In this document: positions 45,559-57,327 of the stretch, piece by piece | Numbering within the stretch: the first letter of the stretch is position 1 | How the letters are laid out: every line of letters begins with the position of its first letter | Assembly: GCA_031216445.1 (NCBI GenBank) | Contig: CM062219.1 | Location: forward strand, 202,001 to 266,000 | Direction of reading: 5' to 3' | DNA from: Lateolabrax maculatus | Lineage: Eukaryota; Chordata; Actinopteri; Acropomatiformes; Lateolabracidae | DNA length: 64,000 nucleotides | The notes under the pieces: model-generated | Told to the model about the DNA's origin: nothing | Databases searched by the model: none | The model's input: only the letters and a program-made list of their open reading frames with translations | Program-made: the position numbers and the translations under genes

Positions 45559-48500
45559 GTGCTGGTTGTGGTCCAGCTGGTGGTCGTGCAGAGCGATCAG
45601 AGCCTCGATGGCCTCCTCCACCGACGCCAGCTGCATCAGAGCCATCTTTCTGTCCTTCCTGTGACGGCAGAGGTAGTGACATCATCAAACACATGATCAC
45701 AACCTGAGGCGGCCATGTTGTGTTCTGTTGTCGCTGATTACTGTTAAGTAATAAAAGACGCCTGTAGAACTGTTGTATAAAAGATCACACTCGAGCTGCG
45801 AGTCTGCGGCCTCGAGGCCAGGAGCGAATCACAACACGAGCCACAGTGGGATCTCCTTAAGTATCTAATATAAATAATGGAATACATATTAAAACAATAT
45901 GTTTAAAAATCTGAAACAACTTCCGATAGTAATTTCAAATGAACGATTTGTGAGAAAAACAAACGAGCGCTGAGGGTTTTACAGGTGAGATGTTGTGACT
46001 CACTGGAAAAATTTGAAGGCTTTGACTGTGAATCCACTGGAGGAAAACAAGTCCTTCATCACCTCCTCACTGACCGACGAGCTGCCAGACAGCAAAGGAA
46101 ACTATCAATAATCAATACAACCAAACACGACACATTAAAGGGACGAAGGACGTCAGAAGCTTTGCAGGAAAACATGAAACTGAAAACATCGATCTCACGG
46201 GATGTTGGAGAGGTGCAGCGTCGCCGACGGAGGGAAGATGTTGTTAAAATTTTTGGATCCGGGTTTTTTGAAGCGGTGCAGGGCGGAGCCTGAGAAGTCC
46301 CGGGTCAGCGTCTGCTCCTCCTGCCCCGCCCCCCCGCGGGGCAGCTGCACCACAGGGTGTTTGGACAGCATCACCCGAATCACGTTACCGTGGAGACGCT
46401 GGCCGTTCAGGTGACTCATCGCTGTCGGGAAAAAATAAATCCAAAATTAAATGAAACAAAAAATTATAAATAAATAGATTTCACTTTAATCTTCAAAAAT
46501 GTTTTGAATAAAAACCATCAACCACAAAGTTTACATTCATTAAGTCAAGCGAATATCTTTAACTTAACACAAGTTAAAGATATTTCTTTAATTTCTTAAT
46601 TTCCAGTGAATTTTATGGTTTAAAATGTATATTTTTACTGTATCTTGACACTGTAAAACATCTTGGTCACATTTCTCTAAAAACTGATTTGAACTGTTTT
46701 TCTGTTTCTGTTAAAAAATATGTTGTTGATGTTATCTGATTCTTTTAACGCAAATATTATAATCAGCTTTTAAAATACAGAACCTGTCTGACTTTACTTA
46801 TTTAAGGAATTAAAAAACATATATTTATGGATTCAAATATACACAACCTTTGTTTGCTGACCTTGTGATTTATTTTCCAATAATATTCTGTTTCAGGACA
46901 TTTTGTATTTATTAATGCAGTTATTTTATTATTTATTTCCGGCATTCATGCAGCTGTTTGTAGATTCAGTGAAGAGAAAAAACTTCTGTTGGTGCTTTGA
47001 GACTGAAATTTCTTTTTGCTACATGATTTATAAAATATAATAATTATTTTTTGATCTGACTTCTTTTAACAGGCTCATTTTGACTGTTTCTTTATTAAAC
47101 TTTATCCACCTGGTGCTGCAGAAAAAATAAAATCTTGGTCTCTCTCAGCTTCCGTATTGACCACATTGATCTTCCATAATTGGATTATTGATTTAGATAC
47201 GAAGCCTCGTTACATTACACATTTCTGTTCCCTGAAACACAGCTGAACTAGTTTAACAGAATCCTTTGTGTGTTTTAGACTTCAGGATAAATAAAGTGTG
47301 TGTCGGACCGAGTTGAGCCTGAGTGGCGTCGCTCATCTGAACGAGAGCGTTTTCCTTCTTATTGAAGAGGATTTTCACTCTCTGGACGTCCCCATAAACA
47401 CCTGAAAACACAGAAAACACACTATCAATCACTCTGAATCATTTTAATAAATATGAGTCACTTCTGTTCAGAAAGACAACAGAAAAACTGCTGATTTAAA
47501 ATAATCTGATCATCATCCTTGAACATGAACTTCATGTTCATGTTTAGTTTTTATTATTTCTTTATTCAACTGTTTCTGTACTTTTTATTTCATAATATGT
47601 TGGTTTCACTTTAACTTCAAATCTTTCTCCATAAATAAAGTTCTTGTTTATTTGTTTTGTTAATTAAAAGTGGTGAAATTCAAATGGAGTCTTGAATCAG
47701 CCTGTAAGATGTTTGAGCTGTTGAATGTAAAAACATCGTGACCTCAGCGGACGCTGCAGTCGCGTTTATGAATCGACAACATGCAGAAATAAAGACGTGA
47801 AAATTAAAACTTATATTTATTCATGTTGTTCTGTCCCATATTGATGATCAACATCTGAGTGTTTCTTACCAAACAGGATGAAGAGGCAGTGAGGTGAGAC
47901 GCTCTGCAGACACAAACAGTGTTAATAAAGTTAGTTGATAGCGCAGCACTCTGATTGGCCGGTTGCCGTGTGACTGTGTGTGACCTCTGACCTCTGGGTT
48001 TAGGTTGGACACCAGCAGCACGGCGTGGACAGCAGGAGGCGCCACCTGCAGGGAGACACGAGGAGGAGACACCAACGAGCCGGGGACAGCTGCCATCGAC
48101 AGACCTGAGGACGGAAAAAACTTTATTTAAAACAGAGTGATGCACACAAAACTATAAAGGTTTGTTAAATACTGACGTCAGAAAATTTTATTTAAAACAG
48201 AGTGTGATACAGAACAACATGAAAAGTTTCATCAAATGTCGTCAATAAAAACACACAAATACATGAAATATAAACATCACATCACTCGTGCCCTGATCGA
48301 TCGATCGGCTGCCGATCGCTATCGTCTGGTTTTCAGTAAAAATATGTGACCAGGATGCCGGGATAATCAAACATCAGTCTGAGTCACAGACTTGAATCAG
48401 ACGGTCGGAAAGTTTAACATGTTGCGTGTGTTTATATACAGAACCATTTACACTATATATATACACACATATATACACACACACTATATATTTGTTGATT

Positions 48501-51409
48501 AATCTGAACCTGTAAATGTTTTTATTACAAAACGCTGATCAGCTAGAAAATAAAGCTTAAAAAATACATCTCACCTGTGTGTTGGTGGAAGGTTGGCGGG
48601 AAAGCTGCTGCTCCGTACGGAGGGAGGGCGACACCTGTAACACACACACACACACACAGACACACACACACACACACACACACCGTGTTAACTCTTCCTC
48701 AGTCCTCAGTCACGACTAACCAGTGCTACACATAATAATAATGCAGCATTAAGTGAAGGAGTAATGGCGTCCTGAGCAGAGAGCAGTCTGAAGCTTCCGG
48801 GCCGACTCGACCGCCACACTAGCATGACTTACCGAAGGCGGCGGCGGGGTCCAGCTCTCCCGTAGGGAGGTCGGCCCTGGTGAAGTCTCGGCTCTTGTCG
48901 TTGTTGTACTTCACGTTGAGCGCGCTCAGTTTGGAGAAGTCGATCCTCAGCGTGCAGCAGCCGTTATAGATGTTCTGACCATCCAGAGACTGAAAGACAC
49001 AAGACAAACAGATGCCATCTGATTGGTCCAGAGCTCCACCAGTGACTCCGGACTCGAGCTACGATTGGTGGATTTCAACAGCAGTCGTCTGTCTTTCTAT
49101 TGAAATACACTGAGGGTTTGGTGTGTGTGTGTGTGTGCGTGTGCGTTCACGTGACTCACAGCCTTGGCGTGGTGAGCGTGCACGGCGTCACTGAACTGCA
49201 GCAGAGCCTGAAACTGATTGTTTCTGGTGAACGTGATGATCTTCAACACCGAGCCGAACTTACTGAAGATCTGAGAACAACACAACTTTAATACAACAAC
49301 AATAACACAACAACACATCTTTAATACAACAACAATCACACAACAACACAACACAACTTTAATACAACAACAATCACACAACAACAACCAGTGGTCGCGA
49401 CCTGCTGCAGGACCTCCAGGGTCACCGGGTAAAATAAATTCTCTACGATGATTCTCAGGACGGGACTCTGACCGGGAGCTAAGCCCCGCCCCTCTCCTCC
49501 TGACGCCATGTTCCCAGAATGCACTGCTGCTGCACTGATGGCCTGCAGCGCCGCTCTCTGTCAACAAACAAATCTTTAGAATTTACAGGAATAATTACAT
49601 GTAAAATATAATTTTAATTTAACATTTATTTAATTTAACTTTCCTAAACAAATACTTTGTAGTATTTATAAAAATATGCAATTATTATCAAAACTTCCAT
49701 AAAAATGAAATATATGAAATGTCACAGCATCTCTCACCACTTTTAAATATTGTCTTTTTATAACTGGGTTCTTTATAAATAATATCACAACATGATTGCT
49801 TTAATTATATTTTTTATTGTTTAATTGTATTTTAAATGTCTCTGTAAAGCACTTTGTTGCCCTATAAATAAATCTGACATTAAAATGAAAAGTTTCAAAG
49901 GTGGGCGGGACGAGAGCAGCGGCTTTGCACCTGATTGTCGGTCTTGAGCTCGCGGTGGGTGGAGTACTGAATGAAGATTGGCTGGTTCCTGACGGTGGGC
50001 GGGGCCGAGGTGTAGTAGTTCACCATGGTAACAGCCGCTTCCTCCGACGCCATTTCTAAAAATGCCTAAAAAAAACAAGACAAAAATTGTTCATTATTCC
50101 GGGTCTCCTTCATTTAAGAAATATGTGATTCAAATCTGTTTTTTATTTTAAAAAATTATAAAAGTAATTAGAATTAATTCAACATTAACATTAAAAATGT
50201 TACTTTTGAAAAAAGCGTGTTTATTAAAATGCTTTAAATTTGTTTAAGCAATATTTTTACAGTTTAGACGTGTTTTTTTACATTTCATTACGAACCAACA
50301 ACTTACAAGAATCTATATAAAATATAGAGAAAATAATCCATGACAGGAAATATTAATGCAAGAAAAAAAGATGTAACAAAAGATAAAATAAAAACACATT
50401 TAAAAAACAAAAAAAGAAGTGTTTATAAAATGTGTCATAGGTGGTCGAATAATTTGGCTTTTACTAAAAACAGGTTTATATTTATTTTTCTCTCTACATC
50501 CCGGCAGCGATCAATAAATCTGATATTCTGACACAAGAAAGAAAAGAATCTGTTATCTGTGGCTGTCGCCTACCTGCCTGTCTACCTGTCTGCCTGTCTG
50601 TCTACCCGCCTGTCTATCTGCCTGCCTGTCTGTCTGTCTGGCTGCCTGTCTGTCTGTCTGTATACCTGCCTGTCTGTCTGTCTGTATACCCTCCTGTCTA
50701 CCTGGCTGTCTGTCTGCCTGTCTACCTGCCTGCCTGTCTGTCTGTATACCCTCCTGTCTACGTGGCTGTCTGTCTGCCTGTCTACCTGCCTGCCTGTCTG
50801 TCTGTATACCCTCCTGTCTACCTGGCTGTCTGTCTGCCTGTCTACCTGCCTGCCTGTCTGTCTGTATACCCTCCTGTCTACGTGGCTGTCTGTCTGCCTG
50901 TCTACCTGGCTGTCTGTCTGCCTGTCTACCTGCCTGCCTGTCTGTCTGTATACCCTCCTGTCTACCTGGCTGTCTGTCTGCCTATCTACCTGGCTGTCTG
51001 TCTGTCTGTATACCTGGCTGTCTGTCTGCCTGTCTACCTGCCTGCCTACCTGCCTGTCTGTCTACCCTCCTGTCTACCTGCCTGTCTACCTGTCTGTCTC
51101 TGCTGGTATTCATCCATCCTCGGTGTGCCGGCAGTCGGTAGTTACCTGGTTCTTGGCCTTCAGCGTTATCAGTTTACTGACTCGGCCGAAAGGAAGCGCC
51201 AGAGCGAGCACTTCCTGTTCGGAGACGTCAGCGGGAAGCTGGCGCAGGTGAAGGACCCGAGACGGGACGCACTGAGCGCGCTCAGAAACACACAACCTAT
51301 CGGTGCCATCCACTGTGGACAGAGACAAACAGGTGATTAAACACAGTTAGTGGGCCGGCGTTCAGGCGGAGGAGGCCGGCTCACCTGTGGACAGGTGGGG
51401 GGTGCTCAT
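45526..51409 (-). CDS. ptbp3: Polypyrimidine tract-binding protein 3 (ROD1)
   Basis: Nuclear RNA-binding splicing regulator with four RRMs. Coding exons on the minus strand: 51409-51385, 51312-51146, 50065-49931, 49557-49402, 49270-49160, 48989-48833, 48634-48575, 48104-47992, 47903-47870, 47401-47309, 46421-46199, 46081-46004 and 45658-45526. They join in frame to 494 residues (human about 521-552; the RRM2-RRM3 linker is shorter here). RRM1 begins PSRVLHLRQLP, RRM2 SPVLRIIVENLFYPVTLEVL, RRM3 AVLLVSNLNPE and RRM4 ATLHLSNIPSSVSEE. The end, LRVSFSKSTI, is the family C-terminus. The start MSTPHLST is chosen by analogy with human PTBP3; the upstream frame in that exon is open, so a longer isoform is possible. 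The PSRVLHLR and NLFYPVTLEVL wording favours PTBP3 over PTBP1 or PTBP2. Confidence 0.93.
47870..47903 (-). other. ptbp3: 34-nt ptbp3 cassette exon
   Basis: Encodes SVSPHCLFILF between the exons at 48104-47992 and 47401-47309. It is 34 nt long, so skipping shifts the frame. The equivalent 34-nt exon of PTBP1 (exon 11) is known to be skipped for nonsense-mediated autoregulation. Conservation of length here is direct; regulation is inferred. Confidence 0.8.
49790..49885. mobile_element. Probable L2-type LINE 3' tail
   Basis: In a ptbp3 intron, the words TTTTTTATTGTTTAATTGTA, AAATGTCTCTGTAAAGCACT and TTGTTGCCCTATAAATAAA resemble the conserved 3' end of teleost L2-like LINEs. No reverse transcriptase sequence remains. 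Confidence 0.45.
50563..51103. repeat. CTGT/CTGC tetranucleotide array with a 60-bp higher-order unit
   Basis: About 540 bases of CTGTCTGCCTAC-like repeats in the ptbp3 intron before exon 51312-51146. A 60-base higher-order unit, recognisable by TATACCCTCCTGTCTACSTG, recurs at about 50690, 50750, 50810, 50870 and, after an insertion, 50950. Open frames over it are an artefact. Confidence 0.93.
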
Positions 51410-51710
51410 GTTCGCAGAGCAGCTGAGGGAGGAAGTGAACACTGATTCCTGCAGAGAGGAAAACACTGATTAATAATCAATATCAGAAACTACATGGTGA
51501 AATGCTTTCAGTCCTTCTCCTCTAAAAGCTTTTACTGAAACCATGATGTGAAGATGTGAAACTAAAAGGCCCAGAAACAATAAAATAATCATTCTCATAA
51601 TCAATCAAATCAATTTAAGAAAGTCCATCGGGGGGGGGTGTTCAATTAACAATTAAATAAAAAGACAAAACAGAAAAATATAAAACTAAATATAAAAGAA
51701 ATGCCAAAAA

Positions 51711-52009
51711 TGATGTGTGTGTGTTACTGTGTGTGTTACTGTGTGTGTGTTACTGTGTGTGTGTGTTACTGTGTGTGTGTGTGTGTTACTGTGTGTGTGT
51801 GTGTGTTACAGTGTATGTGAGGGTGTGTGTGTGTGTTACAGTGTGTGTGTGTGTGTTACAGTGTGTGTGTGTGTGTTACAGTGTGTGTGTGTGTGTTACT
51901 GTGTGTGTGTTACAGTGTATGTGTGTGTGTTACAGTGTATGTGTGTGTGTTACAGTGTATGTGTGTGTGTGTTACTGTGTGTGTGTGTATGTGTGTGTGT
52001 GTGTGTGTG

Positions 52010-52051
<42 letters not shown>
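51711..52051. repeat. (TG)n compound array with TACTG and TACAG interruptions
   Basis: About 340 bases of TG repeat split by TTACTG or TTACAG every 12-24 bases, directly beside the CpG-rich ptbp3/hsdl2 promoter region. Confidence 0.95.
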
Positions 52052-52053
<2 letters not shown>

Positions 52054-52306
52054 CGCGGGATTTCAGCCAATCAGAGCCCGCCGCTGAATCGTCACTCTTC
52101 GCTCGCGACACTTTCAACCAAAACAAAACCAGAAAAAGCAAAACACGAGCGACGGAGAGCGCGAGGAGCCGAGACAGAGGGTTCAGTGGCGGGAAAACGT
52201 TTCCGTAAACAAGTAAACAACAACAACAACAGACGCCAGAGGCTCGCGCAGGTGCGGTTCAGTCACCAAGGAAACGCGAGGGAGGGAGGAAGGAAAAACA
52301 GCGGCG

Positions 52307-52336
52307 GGAATGTTCGGGAATGTTCGGGAATGTTCG
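52307..52336. promoter_or_regulatory. Perfect six-unit heat-shock element
   Basis: Six contiguous five-base units alternate nGAAn and nTTCn (GGAAT, GTTCG, three times), the consensus for trimeric HSF1 binding. It is also a 10-bp tandem repeat in three copies. It lies just inside the presumed first intron of ptbp3. Confidence 0.6.
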
Positions 52337-53279
52337 GGGTGTTTCCCGGGCTCACCCGTCCATGGTCCGCGAGGAGGAAGAGGAGGAGAGGAAGAGTTGT
52401 TTTGGTCCGCGAGCCTCCCGCACCGCACCGCACCGCACCGCAGCCTGGCAGCGACCGAGGAGAACAACGAGCTCACTTCCCGTTTGGTGACGTCACGGGG
52501 GAAGATGGCGGCTCGAGCGGACACGCCTCAGATCGGAGAAACAGAAGGATCGATAATAATCAATAAGTCCGTTTGAACAGGGAGACACATGAAAACAAGA
52601 TGGCTGAAACAACGTCCTGCTGCTCCTGGTTCGGCGTGTTTGTTTCTTTATCTATTTATCTATCTGTGACTGGTTGTTCCTCAGGTGTGTCAGGTGACCT
52701 GTCTCCGGTGACGTGTGTCAGGTGACGTGTGTCAGGTGACCTGTCTCCGGTGACGTGTCTCTGCACCTCACCGTCACTCTGCTCGTTTCAGTCTTCAGCT
52801 GCCTGACAAAGAGATAATAATAAACTAATAAACTAAACAGGAATAATAAAAGCCACGTGTCCTCAAATAATCAATGACTTCATGTGAAATTCATCTCAGA
52901 TAAATGTAAAATATGTGTAGAAAACATTCGGTGTATATTTATATATAAATAATAACACAATGTGAAGTGCAGTCCGTTGACATCAGTCTGATCTCATGTT
53001 TCCAATGATCCAGATCTGCAGTCAAATGTAAAGAAGTTTCATCAGCAGAATGCACTATATTATTATATATACTGGATTATCATTATTATAAACATTTAAT
53101 GATCAGCTGATGGAAAGTTGAAACTACTTCATAAACAGCTGGGCGGTGTGATCTATAATTACTGATCACATTTCATAAGCTGATCATGTTTTTTATAAAA
53201 TCAATTAAAATCAAAGTTAGTTAATGAAATATGCCAAAGTATTTGTGATGCAGCAGCAGAGAAAGAGTCAGTGTGAAGC

Positions 53280-53320
53280 CTGGTGATCAGCTGATCAGCT
53301 GCTGATCAGCTGATCACCAG
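53280..53320. repeat. Perfect 19-bp inverted repeat with a 3-base loop
   Basis: CTGGTGATCAGCTGATCAG (53280-53298) and its exact reverse complement (53302-53320) flank CTG. Each arm contains GATCAGCTGATC, itself a palindrome. It lies about 200 bases upstream of the hsdl2 start. Confidence 0.95.
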
Positions 53321-53518
53321 CAGATGACGCAGTTGGACATCTCGTCCGTCCGCGTGGATCTTTGCCTGCAGACCGGAAGTAGAGCGGAGTAGTTGCTCCA
53401 TCACTTCCGGTTGACTGGAGTATCTTTAACTGGGTGAAAGGTGGAGAAGGAGACAGGCTTCACCCTTCAACACCAACTGAACGTTTCTTCACCTTGTTCC
53501 TTCGACACAAACGCGACG

Positions 53519-56141
53519 ATGCTGCAGAACACCGGGTGAGTTTATCACAAAACCCACCAGAAGTTCAGAAGCTGCTCTTGCAACGAAGGTCTCATTATCT
53601 AACTGTTCGCGTTGAGCTTTTGTCTTCTCCTAAATACACATTTCTGTTAAAAAGACGCTGAAAACCGCCCGATATTATTCTCAGACTGTGCCTTTATTTA
53701 TAATGTGTGTATATAATACAGTTCGGTTCTGGTCGCGCTTCCTGGGATCTTAAAGCAAGTTATTAAAAAGTTGATTTATTCCTATGGAGCTCGACAGCAG
53801 CTCAAGTGATCGATGTGTTCAGAAACTCAGGTTTCTTCATTCGGTTGCACCACTTAATGTTGTTTAAAGCTCGTTTCTGCTGAGATAATTTCTGCAGGAT
53901 AACTTCAGTTTGTTTAATGAATGTTTGTGTGTTTACTGAACATAAAGACACCTGCACACAGGTGATGTTCCTTCAAAGTAAAAGCCTACAAAGTTATCTT
54001 CTGTGTGGAGGCTTTTATAATGAAAAGTCAAAGGGAAGTTTTGTAAAACAGTTGAACTTCTTAACATATTTTCCAGTTTACACAACAATACTGATAGAAA
54101 ATTCAATTTAAGCTCATAATGTAAATAAAACAAAATAAAAGCCAAAGATAGAAATTCATTAGAGTTAAAGCTTTTAAAAACAACAAGATAAGAAAATCAA
54201 CATGGAAATTCAATGACATTAATTCCTTAATACACACTGAGGGTGGGGGGTTGGGGGGGTTCTACAGTATCCTGATCAATCACTGATATCAGGAACAAAC
54301 AATGATTGACAGGTTTTGTGCTACAGACTGGTGACGTGGTTAGCCTAGCTTAGCACAAAGACTGGGAGCGGGGGGAAACTGCTAGCACGCCAGTTTATCC
54401 CGACAGTCTGCCCTGGAGCCATTAACTAACCCCTCTGCTCCCCCGCTTCAGGAAGTTAGCCGGCTGCACGCTCTTCATCACCGGGGCGAGTCGGGGGATC
54501 GGTAAAGCCATCGCTCTAAAGGCCGCCAGAGACGGAGCCAACATCGTCATCGCAGCCAAGACCGCCGAACCCCACCCCAAACTACCAGGAACCATCTACA
54601 CCGCCGCTCAGGAGGGTGAGGAGCTAAAGGCTAACCGCTAACATACTCTGAGCATACATGTGGATTCATCCGCCGCTGAAAATAGTCCCCAACAAACGCT
54701 GTCTGATAAGAAGTACAGCGAGCAGAGGTGTGGTGGAGAAGAGGCTGTTGAATAACCTTCAGTACCACTGAGGGTGTTTACCAGAACAGACGCCCCCCCC
54801 CCCCCCCCCCGACACCCAACCGTGGGACAGAGTGACCTGGCACACTTGTACAGAAATGTCCTGCTCACATCACGTCCCTAAATGACCTTCTACGGTTGCT
54901 TCACCTCTGTTTTTCTGGTTTAAGATCCTACAGAGTTACAAGTTCTACACTTGTGAGATTTTCAGTTTACACACGTATAAATGTTTTCAGACATTCGAAC
55001 ACTAAATTTCCACTACATAACCCCCCCTTTGGGACTTGATGTAGTCCCAGAAGTGTTATACCACTAATACAGAACAGTCCTTGTGATCATTTGCCCGCAA
55101 ATGATGAAACTCAGAATCCAAAATAATACGTGATCTCTCCATCTTTGTTCAAAGCGACTTGGCATGAGCCTGCCACCACGTACACTCACACATCACTAGG
55201 ACGAAGTTGGAGCTCAGAATTTGAAACCTTCTTATCAACACTTTCAATTATTCTACTTCTCTTGGCACATATAATGCAAAGTCTTGGACTTCTGGTGCAG
55301 AACAGTTACTGCACAATAAGCTGTTTTTGGGTCTCTTAACCTGTAAGGTGATCAAGCTAAAGTCACATCAAATAATAAAAAATGAAAATGTATAGCCTCC
55401 ATCCTTTATAAGTAGCACATTTATAACATTAAATCTAAACTACAGTGTGTTTTTGCATCTATCATACCCCTGAAAAGAACTATGTGAATACGTGGTCGTC
55501 TTCCATGGTGTGATGGCGCCTGGCCTCCTCCTGCTGGAGGAGGAGCTGCTTTCAGCCCTGACTCCGGTTCCAGCTGAAGCTTAGCGGCAGCGTTCGGCGT
55601 ACACCCAGTAGTCTTCCTCAGTCGTCTAGGTTTAGTGGATCTGTGATGATCAACAGATATCACTTCTGTTCTGGTGTGTTCACCCCACAGCCAGCTGATG
55701 GATGTCCAGTGTCAGGATGTGACAGGATGAACAGAGAGGGCTCAGAGGGGCCCCTGCTCTGATCATTCACACTCTGATCATTCACACTCTGATCATTCAG
55801 AGTCTGATTGAGTAGTGGGATGCTGCACAACTAACCACTCGGGAGCAGGTTATGTTACAGATAACAGATCAAAGCTTATGACACCCGCCCGGTCTCTGAG
55901 GAGATGAGAGTCCAGAGTCCAGCAGCCCTTTGGCTTGCTGATGATTTATAGGAGAGAACAGATTCTGGTCGGAGGGAACGATGGTCTGAGTCCGCTTCTG
56001 TGTCCTGATGATGGGCAGTACTTTCATCAGTCTGTTAACTTTCACACAGTCGGGATGTTTCAGGATCAGGGCTGAAAGTTTAAAACAGCAGACTGCTCCT
56101 TTTAATCCTGAAACCACATTCAATTAACCTGTTTCCTGTTT

Positions 56142-56179
<38 letters not shown>

Positions 56180-56186
56180 TCTCTCG

Positions 56187-56221
<35 letters not shown>

Positions 56222-56314
56222 TCTTGCTCTGTGTGTGTGTGTGTGTGTGTCTCTTGCTCTGTGTGTGTGTGTGTGTGTCTCTTGCTCTGTGTGTGTGTGT
56301 GTGTGTCTCTCTCG

Positions 56315-56349
<35 letters not shown>

Positions 56350-56356
56350 TCTCTCG

Positions 56357-56439
<83 letters not shown>

Positions 56440-57247
56440 GGAGGCGGCGGGGGGCAGGGCGCTGCCCTGTGTGGTGGATATCCGTGATGAGCAGCAGGTC
56501 GGAGCAGCTGTCAACAAAGCCATTGAAAAGTTTGGAGGTACGACATTTTTTACAGTGTTGAATAAAAACATCAGATGTTCAGACAGAATGAATATTGGGG
56601 CGTTTCTTCTGTGTGTTTGTGTTCATGTAGAAGCTGAAGAGGAAGTCGTCCCTAGTCCTCTAGTCACTCATCCTGTGTGAATGTTAGCGAAAAGTCTTCC
56701 AGGTCCTGGAGAGAAGAACCTAAACCTGCAGGAGAAACTGTCACAAACTCTTTCATCTTTACTCAGTTTAATGTCTGTTGAAGGAGAACTTCTCCTCCTG
56801 ACTGGATCTCCTCGACCAGTTCCACCAGCAGTCCTGACTGTTTAACAGTTCATTTACAGCCCCTGTGACCCTGGACTCAATCCAGTCCTAATCAAACATG
56901 ATCATTAACCGGTAACACGGTCAATCAGAAATACGTGGACCCTTTGACATTAAGGCCTCTGTTGGGATGTGATCAGCTGATGCCTGGATCCATAACGCCC
57001 AGGGTCCCGACCTCAGATCAATATCAGTCCCATCACTTAGTCAGTCACATCAGGACGTATTCTCAACGTTGTATTGGAGCTGTGTTCTTATGACATCACA
57101 GCGCTTGTGTCTGATTGGCAGGAATCGACATCCTGGTGAACAACGCCAGCGCCATCAACCTGACAGGAACCCTGGAGACGCCCATGAAGAAGGTGGACCT
57201 GATGCTGGGAATCAACCTGAGGGGGACCTACCTGACGTACGCACCTC

Positions 57248-57280
<33 letters not shown>

Positions 57281-57289
57281 GAACGCTGA

Positions 57290-57327
<38 letters not shown>

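Larger units (their letters stand above)
52060..53518. promoter_or_regulatory. Bidirectional ptbp3/hsdl2 promoter region
   Basis: CpG-rich from 52070 to about 52520. A probable non-coding ptbp3 first exon ends at 52355 on the minus strand (ATGGACGG|GTGAGC, a possible short uORF). GCACC repeats occur at 52420-52440. At 52680-52760 there are repeats of GTCAGGTGACSTG. The hsdl2 side holds two opposed ETS sites, CCGGAAGT at 53373-53380 and ACTTCCGG at 53403-53410, within 150 bases of its ATG. The centre (52800-53260) is AT-rich with nothing recognisable. Confidence 0.6.

Noticed and set aside
50559..51340. Long CLSVCLPVYL repeat open frames
   Set aside because: They come from the CTGT tetranucleotide array in a ptbp3 intron and are open in more than one frame.
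52355..52362. ptbp3 translation start at ATGGACGG in the presumed first exon
   Set aside because: Its phase does not match the next exon and would lead to a stop; it may serve only as a short uORF.
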